Source: WLJO01 sp046597895 (lineage in GTDB: Bacteria > Actinomycetota > Acidimicrobiia > Acidimicrobiales > Ilumatobacteraceae). Taken from it: 7,006 nt of DNA. A program made the position numbers and the translations under genes. The notes beneath the pieces are model-generated. The model searched no databases. It was not told the DNA's origin and worked only from the letters and a program-made list of their open reading frames with translations. The stretch spans positions 1-7,006 of the forward strand of contig JBKJJS010000310.1 of the NCBI GenBank assembly GCA_046597895.1, in the 5' to 3' direction. Each line of letters opens with the position of its first letter. Position 1 is the stretch's first letter. Of this stretch, positions 1 to 6,546 are shown one piece after another.

Positions 1-103
1 CACGCTCAGCGCGCCCGACATCGCCATCGATCGACTCGATGCCGACGCGATGTGGCGCGCCGTCGCCGCGCTCATCGCCGATCGGCTGGCCCTCCGTGGC
101 TGA
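1..103 (+). CDS. 3' end of an unidentified upstream protein
   Basis: This is the C-terminal tail of a gene that begins left of the window. The frame starting at base 2 stays open for 33 codons and ends at the TGA at 101-103. Most of its third codon positions are G or C. The peptide, which ends in IADRLALRG, has the Ala/Leu/Asp/Arg make-up of a normal amphipathic C-terminal helix. The competing + frame over the same bases reads as a Pro/Ser/Arg-rich peptide, typical of out-of-frame reading in GC-rich DNA. Its stop overlaps the GTG start of the next glycosyltransferase by 8 bases, so the two are probably co-transcribed and translationally coupled, and a role in the same glycan pathway is likely. 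Too little is visible to name a family. Confidence 0.6.
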   Translation, partial: TLSAPDIAIDRLDADAMWRAVAALIADRLALRG

Positions 104-1223
104 ACCGCTTCGAGTCACATCGGTCATCAAAGGGCTCGGTCCCGGCGGTGCCGAGCGACTCCTCGTCGAGGCGGCGCTCGCCATGCGGGATCGTGACATC
201 GAGGCATCGGTCGTGTTCGCGTTGTCCTTCAAGGATCACCTCGTCGACGATCTGGCCGCGGCCGGGGTGGCGACGACGTCCCTCGAGGTCCGCCGCCTCG
301 CCGATCTCCGTTGGCTCGCCCGCCTCGTGCGCTCGGTGAGAACCATCCGTCCGGACGTGATCCACGTGCACTCCCCGGCACTCGCTCCAGCCGTGCGGGT
401 GGCGGCGCGACTCAGGGTGTTCGGGTGGCGGCGGCCAGGAGTCGTCTCCACCGAGCACAACGCCTGGCCCACGTACCACCCCGTGACCAGGTGGGCCAAC
501 GCCGCCACCGCCCCGCTCGACGATGCCACTCTGGCGGTCTCGGACGAGGTACGCCGCTCTGTCCGCCCCGCCTGGCTGCGACAGCGGGTGCAGACGCTGC
601 ACCATGGCATCGACACCGCAGCGGTGAGGGCCCTCGGGGTGCAACGAGAGGCCATGCGATCCTCGCTGGGCATCCGGCCCGATGAGGTGGTCGTCATCAC
701 CATCGCCAACTTCCGCGTCCAGAAGAACTACCCGTGCCTGCTCCACGCCGCCGCACACGTCGCCGCGGTGGCTCCGCTCGCCCGGTTCGTGGCCATCGGC
801 CAGGGGCCACTCGCCGCTGAGGTCGAGCGACTGCACCGGGAACTGGGTCTCGGCGAGCGGATGCTCTTGCTCGGTTACCGCCCCGATGCCACCGCGGTCC
901 TCGCCGCCGGAGACATCTTCACGTTGGCGTCGGACTACGAGGGACTCCCCGTCGCTCTGATGGAAGCCTTGGCCCACGGTCTTCCCGTCGTCGCGACAAG
1001 CGTTGGCGGCGTGGCGGAAACGATCGACGACTCATGCGGGCTCCTCGTTGCTCCGGGTGATCCGGAGGCTCTCGCCGACGCGTTGCTCACCGTCGTGCGC
1101 GATGCGGGCCTCCGCCGCTCACTCGCCGTCGGAGCGGCATCGGCCAGTCAGAGGTTCGACTCGCGGCGGGCCTCACTCACGATCGAGCAGGTCTATCGCT
1201 CCGTGGCGCCCGCTCACCGGTGA
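96..1223 (+). CDS. GT4-family glycosyltransferase (GT-B fold)
   Basis: Predicted retaining glycosyltransferase that moves a sugar from a nucleotide-sugar donor to a growing lipid-linked glycan at the cytoplasmic face of the membrane. At 375 residues it has the usual GT4 length. The N-terminal acceptor domain carries the glycine-rich loop GPGGAERLL (about residues 15-23) and an H-x-H strand end, IHVHSP (89-94). The C-terminal donor domain carries FRVQKNY (206-212), with the lysine usually near the phosphates, and the EX7E pair E282/E290 in YEGLPVALMEAL, followed by GLPVVAT. The start is placed at the GTG at 96. An ATG at 39 is in frame, but the 19 residues it adds are low-complexity and lie over the end of the upstream gene. 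There is no clear ribosome binding site, which fits coupling to the upstream gene. The sugar and linkage cannot be read from sequence. Its 3' end overlaps the next, opposing gene by 47 bases. Confidence 0.93.
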   Translation: MAEPLRVTSVIKGLGPGGAERLLVEAALAMRDRDIEASVVFALSFKDHLVDDLAAAGVATTSLEVRRLADLRWLARLVRSVRTIRPDVIHVHSPALAPAVRVAARLRVFGWRRPGVVSTEHNAWPTYHPVTRWANAATAPLDDATLAVSDEVRRSVRPAWLRQRVQTLHHGIDTAAVRALGVQREAMRSSLGIRPDEVVVITIANFRVQKNYPCLLHAAAHVAAVAPLARFVAIGQGPLAAEVERLHRELGLGERMLLLGYRPDATAVLAAGDIFTLASDYEGLPVALMEALAHGLPVVATSVGGVAETIDDSCGLLVAPGDPEALADALLTVVRDAGLRRSLAVGAASASQRFDSRRASLTIEQVYRSVAPAHR

Positions 1224-2277
1224 CCTCAGCGAGTACGTCCTCCCAGCGCGTCACCACGGCATCCTGACCGAACTGCTCACACGCGGTCTCGATTCCACGG
1301 CCCCGGAAGCGTTCCGGGTCGGCGAGGACGACCGCGAGGGCGCTACCGAGGCTTGCCGGCTCCGAAGGAGCCACGACGAACCCATCGACGCCCTCGCGCA
1401 CCATGATCGGAACGGCTCCGACGGCGGTCGCCACCACGGGAACCCCCCGCATCATGGCTTCGATGATGACGCCCGGCATTCCTTCGGTGCGACTCGGCAA
1501 CACGACGGCATCGGCGACGGCGAGAAGGCCGGCGGGATCCGATGTCTCGCCCACCAGCCGCACCCGCCCTGGGGCGATGCGGGCGGCCAACTCCTCCACG
1601 TCGGCCGCGAGGGGCCCCCGCCCGGCGACGATCAGCGTGACTCCCGCAAGAGCGGCGACAGCCCTTACGGCGTCGAGCGGCCGTTTCTCCTCCGAGAGCG
1701 CTCCGAGGTAGAGCACGACCGGTCCGTCGACGCCGTAGGCCCGACGCACGGCTACCCGTTCGGCGGGTGAGATCGGCGGGAAGTGGGCCGGCGATCGACT
1801 GTTGGGGATCACCACCAACCTGCGGGCGGCGACACGGTACAAACTTCGTATTGATGCCGCCGATCCGTCCCAGAGCGTGACGACGCGGTCAGCCCTTGCG
1901 AGCAGGGCCGCCGTCCTCGCCCGATGCAGAGGCCCACGTACCCACGCCTGCGGATCCCCGATGCTGCGGTACACCCAGGGGGTGCGAGTGCCGAGCGTGG
2001 CGATGGCGACCGCCGGGAGCGTCGTCGACCCATGCGCCACCACGACGGCTCCTGAGAGCAGGCGCCGCAGCGATCTCAGGGTAGGCACCGACCGGGCCGA
2101 CTCACCGAGGACGGGGACGTCGAGTGCGTCGGCGCCCGTGCCCAACTCGAGCGCCACGGCACTCGCGTCATGCCCGCGCGCCACGAGCAACGACGCCAGC
2201 CCCGCCCCCTGGATCTCGGCGCCCCGGCGCTGCGCCGACGCCAGCACCACGATGATCGGCCGAGCGATGAGGCTCAT
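1177..2277 (-). CDS. GT4-family glycosyltransferase (GT-B fold)
   Basis: A second predicted retaining glycosyltransferase of 366 residues, distinct in sequence from its convergent neighbour. The N-terminal domain opens with a beta strand, IIVVLASAQRRGAEIQ (8-23), whose RRGAE element is the usual loop of this family. The donor domain shows LGALSEEKRPLDAV (191-204), with the conserved lysine K198, then VAGRGPL (217-223), and the EX7E pair E265/E273 in TEGMPGVIIEAM, followed by GVPVVATAVG. The last dozen residues (GERAPRSDRPARS) are charged and probably disordered, and they are encoded within the 47-base convergent overlap with the 96-1223 gene. The ATG at 2277 lies 12 bases after the stop of the acetyltransferase gene, with only a weak purine-rich GAGATGG upstream. 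The two genes therefore form a likely two-gene operon. Donor and acceptor are unknown. Confidence 0.93.
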   Translation of the reverse strand: MSLIARPIIVVLASAQRRGAEIQGAGLASLLVARGHDASAVALELGTGADALDVPVLGESARSVPTLRSLRRLLSGAVVVAHGSTTLPAVAIATLGTRTPWVYRSIGDPQAWVRGPLHRARTAALLARADRVVTLWDGSAASIRSLYRVAARRLVVIPNSRSPAHFPPISPAERVAVRRAYGVDGPVVLYLGALSEEKRPLDAVRAVAALAGVTLIVAGRGPLAADVEELAARIAPGRVRLVGETSDPAGLLAVADAVVLPSRTEGMPGVIIEAMMRGVPVVATAVGAVPIMVREGVDGFVVAPSEPASLGSALAVVLADPERFRGRGIETACEQFGQDAVVTRWEDVLAEVTGERAPRSDRPARS

Positions 2278-2289
2278 GGCGTCGCCATC

Positions 2290-3327
2290 TCAGAGCAACT
2301 CCACGTCGCCGAGGCAGAGATCCCAGGTGGCCGCCATCGCCGGCGATGGGTTCGGTCCGCCGGCAACGGACCGGGTCACGAGCCGAGGGCCAAGGCCCGG
2401 CGCCCGGAGCCAGGTTCCGCCCGGACGATGACCGAGGGAGACCGCGTGGTCACAGTGCCCAAGCTGGAGTGCACGTCGCAGAAGGCGGCTCGACCGCTCC
2501 GGGGTGGCCACGACGTCCAGTACCGCCAACTCGCTCACCGCTCCCCGCCTCCGCGGCCGCACGACCACAAAGCCCTCCGCCATCCCGCCCTCGTCGCACA
2601 CCACCTGGTAGCCGAGAGCATCGAGACCGTACCGCCATCGGTAGAAGGCTGGGACTCGATTCGTGCTCACACGGACTCCATTGACGCCAACGCCCGTCGC
2701 GCCTCCACCGGCAGTCGCGCACGACGACTCGGCCGCCCGCGACAGTGCCACGGCCAGCGCCGCCTCGTCGTTGAACACCAGCGGAGCCGGCCGACCGATG
2801 GTCCGACGGGGATTCTCACTCCTTGCCATCGGCCACAGATCGGCCGGGACACGGGATCGCCAGATCCGCGGCACGGCGGTGGGCCGCCTCACTCTCACCC
2901 ACGCCGTGAGCCGATCTTGTTCCGTCCAACCCATCGACACGTAGCCGGGACGACTGGCATCATTCGGCGTGTTGAACACCACCTCGACGCCTTCATCGGC
3001 GAGCGCGTCGAGCCCGTGGAGCGTCAACCGTCGGAACCAGCCCCGACCCTGGTACGCCGGGTGTGTGGCGGTGTCGACGGCGCGTACCGCCCGGATGAAC
3101 GCGCCCGACGTCGACGCCAACTCCCAGCGCAGGAACGCCCGAACGGCGACGACCTGCCCATCGACTACCCCGACCCACACCGGTGACGGGCCGAACGGGT
3201 TGTCCTCGTGCTTCCAGCGCCACAACTGCTCAGCCCTCGCGTCGCTGGGCCACCCGAGCGAGGACCGCATGATCGCCAGGATGGAGCTCAGGTCAGCGGC
3301 CGCAGCGGGACGGATCTCCTCACTCAT
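2290..3327 (-). CDS. GNAT-family N-acetyltransferase with two GNAT-like halves
   Basis: Predicted acyl-CoA-dependent acyltransferase of 345 residues, about twice the length of a single GNAT domain. The N-terminal half has the full signature: start strand IRPAAAADLSSI (5-16), LWRWKHEDNPFG (35-46), then the acetyl-CoA loop region ATHPAYQGRGWFRRL (87-101) with Q93-G94-R95-G96. It ends in FNTPNDASRPGYVSMGW (118-134), the pattern common in large GNAT proteins of polysaccharide loci. The C-terminal half, from YRWRYG (229-234), looks like a second, degenerate GNAT fold without a visible CoA loop. Proteins of this type are common in exopolysaccharide clusters, where acylation of an amino sugar is the usual guess. 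That role is inference here. The ATG at 3327 is chosen; a TTG at 3333 in the same frame would add two residues. Neither has a clear ribosome binding site. The gene lies just upstream of the 1177-2277 glycosyltransferase. Confidence 0.85.
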   Translation of the reverse strand: MSEEIRPAAAADLSSILAIMRSSLGWPSDARAEQLWRWKHEDNPFGPSPVWVGVVDGQVVAVRAFLRWELASTSGAFIRAVRAVDTATHPAYQGRGWFRRLTLHGLDALADEGVEVVFNTPNDASRPGYVSMGWTEQDRLTAWVRVRRPTAVPRIWRSRVPADLWPMARSENPRRTIGRPAPLVFNDEAALAVALSRAAESSCATAGGGATGVGVNGVRVSTNRVPAFYRWRYGLDALGYQVVCDEGGMAEGFVVVRPRRRGAVSELAVLDVVATPERSSRLLRRALQLGHCDHAVSLGHRPGGTWLRAPGLGPRLVTRSVAGGPNPSPAMAATWDLCLGDVELL

Positions 3328-3333
3328 CGGCAA

Positions 3334-3346
3334 GCCCGGGCCGGGC
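3334..3346. repeat. 13-base GC-only inverted repeat upstream of the acetyltransferase start
   Basis: The arms GCCCGG and CCGGGC flank a single central base. The repeat lies 6 bases upstream of the ATG of the - strand acetyltransferase gene, inside the 41-base divergent spacer shared with the deacetylase gene. It could be a small operator for one or both divergent genes, or it could block the acetyltransferase translation start in RNA. The one-base centre is too small for a simple hairpin loop unless the stem opens. Such GC palindromes also arise by chance in DNA this rich in G and C. Confidence 0.3.
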
Positions 3347-3355
3347 GGCGACCGG

Positions 3356-3361
3356 TAGTCT
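3356..3361 (+). promoter_or_regulatory. Possible -10 box for a leaderless deacetylase transcript
   Basis: TAGTCT fits the TANNNT form of actinobacterial -10 elements. Its last T lies 8 bases upstream of the G of the deacetylase GTG start. That spacing would put the transcription start at or next to the start codon, as in leaderless transcripts, which are common in actinobacteria. No Shine-Dalgarno sequence precedes the GTG, which agrees. No convincing -35 element is seen. The motif is short, so chance is a real alternative. Confidence 0.3.
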
Positions 3362-3368
3362 GCTGATC

Positions 3369-4193
3369 GTGCCGACGCCGACTGCGGTCAGACGGGGACT
3401 CGGTCACACATTGTCCGCCATCGACCGCCTCCGTCCGACGCGTTCGGGCATCGTGGTCCTCGCCTACCACCGAGTGGGCGCCACGACACCGGTGTCGGTC
3501 GACCTGCCAGTCGCTCAATTCGCCGACCAGTTGGACTGGCTGGTGGCATCGGCCGACACCGTCACCTTGGACGCCGCCGCCGACTACCTGATCACGCCAA
3601 CCGCGGGGCGCCCCGCTCGCCCGATGGCGGTCTTGACGGCCGATGACGGGACGGCGGACTGGGTGGACCGCATGTTGCCCCTTCTTGTCGCTCGCCAACT
3701 GCCCATGACCTGGTACGTCGCCACCGAGTTCATCGAGAACCAACGATCCTTTCCACATGACGGCCTGCCGATCTCGTGGGGCGGGCTCGCCGAGGCCGTG
3801 TCGACCGGACTCGTGACCGTGGCATCGCACTCCCACACACACGCAGTCATGGCGGCGCTCCGGGCCGACGAGGCGGCGGCGGAACTCGACCGCTCGATCG
3901 CGCTCATCGAGGATCGACTCGGCGAGGCGTGCACCCACTTCGCCTACCCGAAAGCAATGTCGCCTTCGGTTGACGCCGAGCGAGCGGTGAGGCAGCGATT
4001 CCGCACGGCCGCGCTCGCCGGGAACCGAATCAACGTCACGGGCAGCACGGACTTGGCCAGGCTCGGGCGAACGCCCGTGCAGCGCGATGACAACCCGAGC
4101 ACCTTCGCCCAGAAAGTGTGCGGACTGGGACGCACCGAGGGATGGGTCCGAGAGTTCGTCGACCGTCGACGTCATCGCCACGCTGTCACCTGA
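3369..4193 (+). CDS. Polysaccharide deacetylase (NodB homology, CE4 type)
   Basis: Predicted metal-dependent carbohydrate deacetylase of 274 residues that would remove N- or O-acetyl groups from a glycan. The family's early strand reads VLAYHRVG (30-37). The catalytic motif that is usually TFDDG reads TADDG at 90-94: the base and metal-binding aspartates (D92, D93) are kept but the phenylalanine is replaced by alanine. The zinc-binding histidine motif lies at ASHSHTH, with H154 and H158 four apart. The later FAYPK (191-195) matches the family's YP motif. No signal peptide or transmembrane segment is visible at the N terminus, so the protein looks cytoplasmic, unlike many cell-wall deacetylases. 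It would then act on lipid-linked or nucleotide-bound sugars. The GTG at 3369 is the first start available in the frame, and no ribosome binding site precedes it. It is a single + gene between two - strand operons, ending 27 bases from the opposing aminotransferase gene. Confidence 0.88.
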   Translation: MPTPTAVRRGLGHTLSAIDRLRPTRSGIVVLAYHRVGATTPVSVDLPVAQFADQLDWLVASADTVTLDAAADYLITPTAGRPARPMAVLTADDGTADWVDRMLPLLVARQLPMTWYVATEFIENQRSFPHDGLPISWGGLAEAVSTGLVTVASHSHTHAVMAALRADEAAAELDRSIALIEDRLGEACTHFAYPKAMSPSVDAERAVRQRFRTAALAGNRINVTGSTDLARLGRTPVQRDDNPSTFAQKVCGLGRTEGWVREFVDRRRHRHAVT

Positions 4194-4220
4194 CTTCCAG
4201 GTACGCATTGCGTCGGCTCA

Positions 4221-5360
4221 TCACCGCGACCCGAGTAACGCCACGAGAGCACGCCGGATCCTGTCCGGCCCGTCATCGCCGACGCGGCCGCTCGGCAGAC
4301 AGACACCCCGCTCGAACAATCGCTCGGCCACCGAAGACTCCGGAGCGCTGCTCACCACCCCACTTCCGGCGAAGAGTGGCTGGAGGTGCATCGGCTTCCA
4401 GACCGGTCGAGCTTCGATGTCATCAGCCGCCAGCGCCGCAATGAGATCCGCCGCGGTGAAGCAGGCGACGGCGGGGTCGATCTCTATGCACGTCAGCCAG
4501 TTGATCGGTTCGCCGTACGCGGCATCGGGCATGAAGGAGACTCCGGGCGTCTCGGCGAACACCTCCCGGTACCAACGCTTCGTCGCCCGCCGCCGCTCGA
4601 TGCGCTCGGTGAGGGTGGTCAACTGGGCACGGCCGAGCGCTGCCAGCAGGTTGCTGAGACGAGAGTTGAACCCCATCTCGACGTGCTCGTAGTGGAGCAC
4701 GGGTTGACGCGCCTGTGTGGCGAGGTACCGGATGCGCGAGGCCAACTCGGCATCGTCGGTGACGACGGCCCCACCTCCGCTCGTGGTGATCAGTTTGTTT
4801 CCGTTGAACGAGAAGACCCCGGCGCGACCAAGCGATCCGGCGCGCCGCCCGCGATACGTGGCGCCGATGGCCTCGGCGGCATCTTCGATGAGCGGCACAC
4901 CCAATGCTGCGCAGCGGGCGATGATCGGGTCGTGGTCGGCGCACTGGCCGTACAGATCAACCGTGATGACTGCCGCCGGCAGTCGACCGTCGGCGGCCCG
5001 CCGGTCCAGTTCGGCGACCACGAGTGCGGGATCGATGCACCATGTCTCGTTGTCGGAATCAACGAACACTGGTCGAGCACAGCAGTACAACACGGCATTG
5101 GCCGTGGCGACGAAGGTGAGCGTGGGGACGAGCACCTCCGCTCCAGCGCTGACTCCCAACGCGTGCAGCACGAGATGCAGTCCAGCGGTTCCGCTCGCCA
5201 CGGCCACCGCCTCGGTAGTCCCGGCGATCGCCGCCAACTCCGCTTCGAACGTCGCCAGATCGGGCCCCGTCGGCGCCAGCCACCCGCCGTCGAGCGCCGC
5301 CGCCAGCATCTCGTGCTCTACTCCACTCAACTCCGGAGGCGACAGGAAGATCCGGGGCAC
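4221..5360 (-). CDS. DegT/DnrJ/EryC1-family PLP aminotransferase, EpsN/PglE-like
   Basis: Predicted pyridoxal-phosphate sugar aminotransferase of 379 residues, a typical family length. Its closest remembered pattern is EpsN/PglE, which converts UDP-4-keto-6-deoxy-GlcNAc to the 4-amino sugar on the route to bacillosamine. Supporting motifs are the N-terminal RIFLSPPELSG (3-13), GGWLAPTGP (25-33), the aspartate that contacts the PLP ring in LIEDAAEAIGA (157-167), the Schiff-base lysine K189 in FSFNGNKLITTSGGG, FNSRLSNLLAALGRAQ (231-246) and RPVWKPMHLQPLF (318-330). The frame stays open 77 codons further upstream, but that extension runs inside the preceding glycosyltransferase gene and is not family sequence, so the GTG at 5360 is chosen. 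A GAGG lies 8 bases before it. It follows the glycosyltransferase stop by 4 bases, the third gene visible in the - strand operon. The exact sugar substrate is inferred; a related 3- or 4-keto sugar is the main alternative. Confidence 0.93.
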   Translation of the reverse strand: MPRIFLSPPELSGVEHEMLAAALDGGWLAPTGPDLATFEAELAAIAGTTEAVAVASGTAGLHLVLHALGVSAGAEVLVPTLTFVATANAVLYCCARPVFVDSDNETWCIDPALVVAELDRRAADGRLPAAVITVDLYGQCADHDPIIARCAALGVPLIEDAAEAIGATYRGRRAGSLGRAGVFSFNGNKLITTSGGGAVVTDDAELASRIRYLATQARQPVLHYEHVEMGFNSRLSNLLAALGRAQLTTLTERIERRRATKRWYREVFAETPGVSFMPDAAYGEPINWLTCIEIDPAVACFTAADLIAALAADDIEARPVWKPMHLQPLFAGSGVVSSAPESSVAERLFERGVCLPSGRVGDDGPDRIRRALVALLGSR

Positions 5361-5364
5361 CGGC

Positions 5365-6546
5365 TCAGCCTCGCGGATCGGGCACGAGAAGGATGTGGCG
5401 ACGCTCAGCCGCCTCTGCGTAGCAGGCCATGACCCGCTCCACGACGGCGCGCTCGTCGAAGCGTGAGCGCGCCCGTGCGGCGCTGGCCTGGCCGAAGCGG
5501 TGCCGCAGTGGTGGGTCAGCGCCAAGCCGGGTGATTGCCTCACGTAGTGCGTCCGCCGAGCCGACCGGTACCAGCAATCCGTTGTGCCCACCGACCACGA
5601 TTTCCCGGCACCCGCGAATGTCCGTCGTCACGATGGGGAGGCCAGCCGCCGCCGCCTCCATCGCGGCGCGCGGAAACCCTTCCCGATGGGAGGCGAGCAC
5701 GAAGACATCGAAGGCGGCGTACACGTCAGCCATGTCGTCACGGAAGCCACCGAACACTGTTCCCTCAGCGGCCGCCCGGGCGATGAGCGCCGGATCCAGC
5801 GCATCGCGCTTGTCCGGGTCCTCGGGGCCGATCACGACGAGCCGCGTACCCTTTACACCGCGAGCAGCCTCGAACAGTTCGGGGTACCCCTTCTCCGCCA
5901 CAAGTCGGCCCACTGTCCCGACAACGACCGTGTCATCGGCGATTCCCCAGTCGGCGCGCACCCTTGTTCTGGCCCCGGGCGACGGCGACGCAAAGTGATG
6001 GAGATTCACTCCGTTGCCGAGCAGATGTAGGCGCCTCCGCGGCGTAAGGCGGAGCCGACGCATCAGCGCAAGGTCCTCTGGGTTCTGAACGAGTTCGGCA
6101 TTCGAAAAGCGCGAGGCCACCCATTCGAGTCCGTACACGACCGCCCGTTTGAGCGCAGGGTCGTCCGGCGTGGCGTACAGACCGTGGACGGTGTTGACCA
6201 CGATCGGGACACCGGCGAGCCGACCGATCACGCGGCCGTAGAGACCGGGCTTGGGGTTGTGCGTATGCAGAATGGTGGGCCGCTCGGCACGCAACACCTT
6301 CCATAGTTCCGCGGCAGTTCTGAGATCAGCCATCAGGCTCCGGCGTCGGGTCGACGACTTCAGCGCGATGTGCCGGATCCCGCGCCCTTCCAGTGCTCCG
6401 ATGAACGGGCCGGAGGCGCTCACACCGATGGCAACTCCGCCTCGTTCCCGCACGGCATCGAGCTGCGGCCCGATCAAGAGCGCCAGGCTCATATCGACGG
6501 TCGTCAGGTGCATGACCTTCAGCGCGAGTCGCCGCTCGGTCGTCAC
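5365..6546 (-). CDS. GT4-family glycosyltransferase (PglA/EpsD-like)
   Basis: Predicted retaining glycosyltransferase of 393 residues. It is placed directly after the sugar transferase that starts the glycan, so it may add the second sugar to the lipid-linked acceptor. The N-terminal domain has LHTHNPKPGLYGR (93-105) and VNTVHGLY (117-124), which is characteristic of the PglA/EpsD-like branch. The donor domain shows GNGVNLHHF (177-185), GRLVAEKGYPEL (213-224) with K219, FGGFRDDM (265-272), and the EX7E pair E289/E297 in REGFPRAAMEAAAAGLPIVTTD. The GTG start at 6546 overlaps the TGA of the upstream gene as GTGA, a four-base overlap typical of translational coupling. No separate ribosome binding site is apparent. 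The first nine residues (MTTERRLAL) precede the first beta strand, as expected. Sugar specificity is not readable from the sequence. Confidence 0.93.
   Translation of the reverse strand: MTTERRLALKVMHLTTVDMSLALLIGPQLDAVRERGGVAIGVSASGPFIGALEGRGIRHIALKSSTRRRSLMADLRTAAELWKVLRAERPTILHTHNPKPGLYGRVIGRLAGVPIVVNTVHGLYATPDDPALKRAVVYGLEWVASRFSNAELVQNPEDLALMRRLRLTPRRRLHLLGNGVNLHHFASPSPGARTRVRADWGIADDTVVVGTVGRLVAEKGYPELFEAARGVKGTRLVVIGPEDPDKRDALDPALIARAAAEGTVFGGFRDDMADVYAAFDVFVLASHREGFPRAAMEAAAAGLPIVTTDIRGCREIVVGGHNGLLVPVGSADALREAITRLGADPPLRHRFGQASAARARSRFDERAVVERVMACYAEAAERRHILLVPDPRG
5369..5372 (-). promoter_or_regulatory. Ribosome binding site deciding the aminotransferase start
   Basis: GAGG on the - strand, 8 bases upstream of the GTG at 5360. 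It overlaps the end of the preceding glycosyltransferase coding sequence. It supports the short start over the in-frame extension reaching 5591, which has no family similarity. Confidence 0.5.

Noticed and set aside
39..95. Start of the first glycosyltransferase at the ATG at 39
   Set aside because: The extra 19 residues are Pro/Ser/Arg-rich and overlap the well-biased tail of the upstream gene. The GTG at 96 places the first beta strand at the expected distance.
72..977. Long - strand open frame (301 codons) opposite the first glycosyltransferase
   Set aside because: The translation is rich in Gly, Arg, His and Asp with no recognisable motif, and it lies antisense to a clear GT4 gene. Long antisense frames are expected in GC-rich coding DNA.
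2170..3186. Long + strand open frame (338 codons) opposite the acetyltransferase
   Set aside because: The composition is Arg/His/Pro-rich with no domain, and it is antisense to a gene with clear GNAT motifs and spans two genes.
3324..4208. Long - strand open frame (294 codons) opposite the deacetylase
   Set aside because: The frame is a shadow of the deacetylase reading frame. The + strand protein has all NodB motifs, while this one has none.
4203..4213. Inverted repeat ACGCA-T-TGCGT between the convergent deacetylase and aminotransferase genes, as a terminator
   Set aside because: Arms of 5 bases with a one-base centre cannot form a stable hairpin, and there is no T-run on either side.
4386..5432. 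Long + strand open frame (348 codons) opposite the aminotransferase
   Set aside because: The translation has no recognisable motif and biased composition, and it lies antisense to a well-supported PLP enzyme.
5361..5591. N-terminal extension of the aminotransferase to an upstream start at 5591
   Set aside because: The added 77 residues are low-complexity and lie inside the glycosyltransferase gene. The family sequence begins two residues after the GTG at 5360, which has a GAGG upstream.
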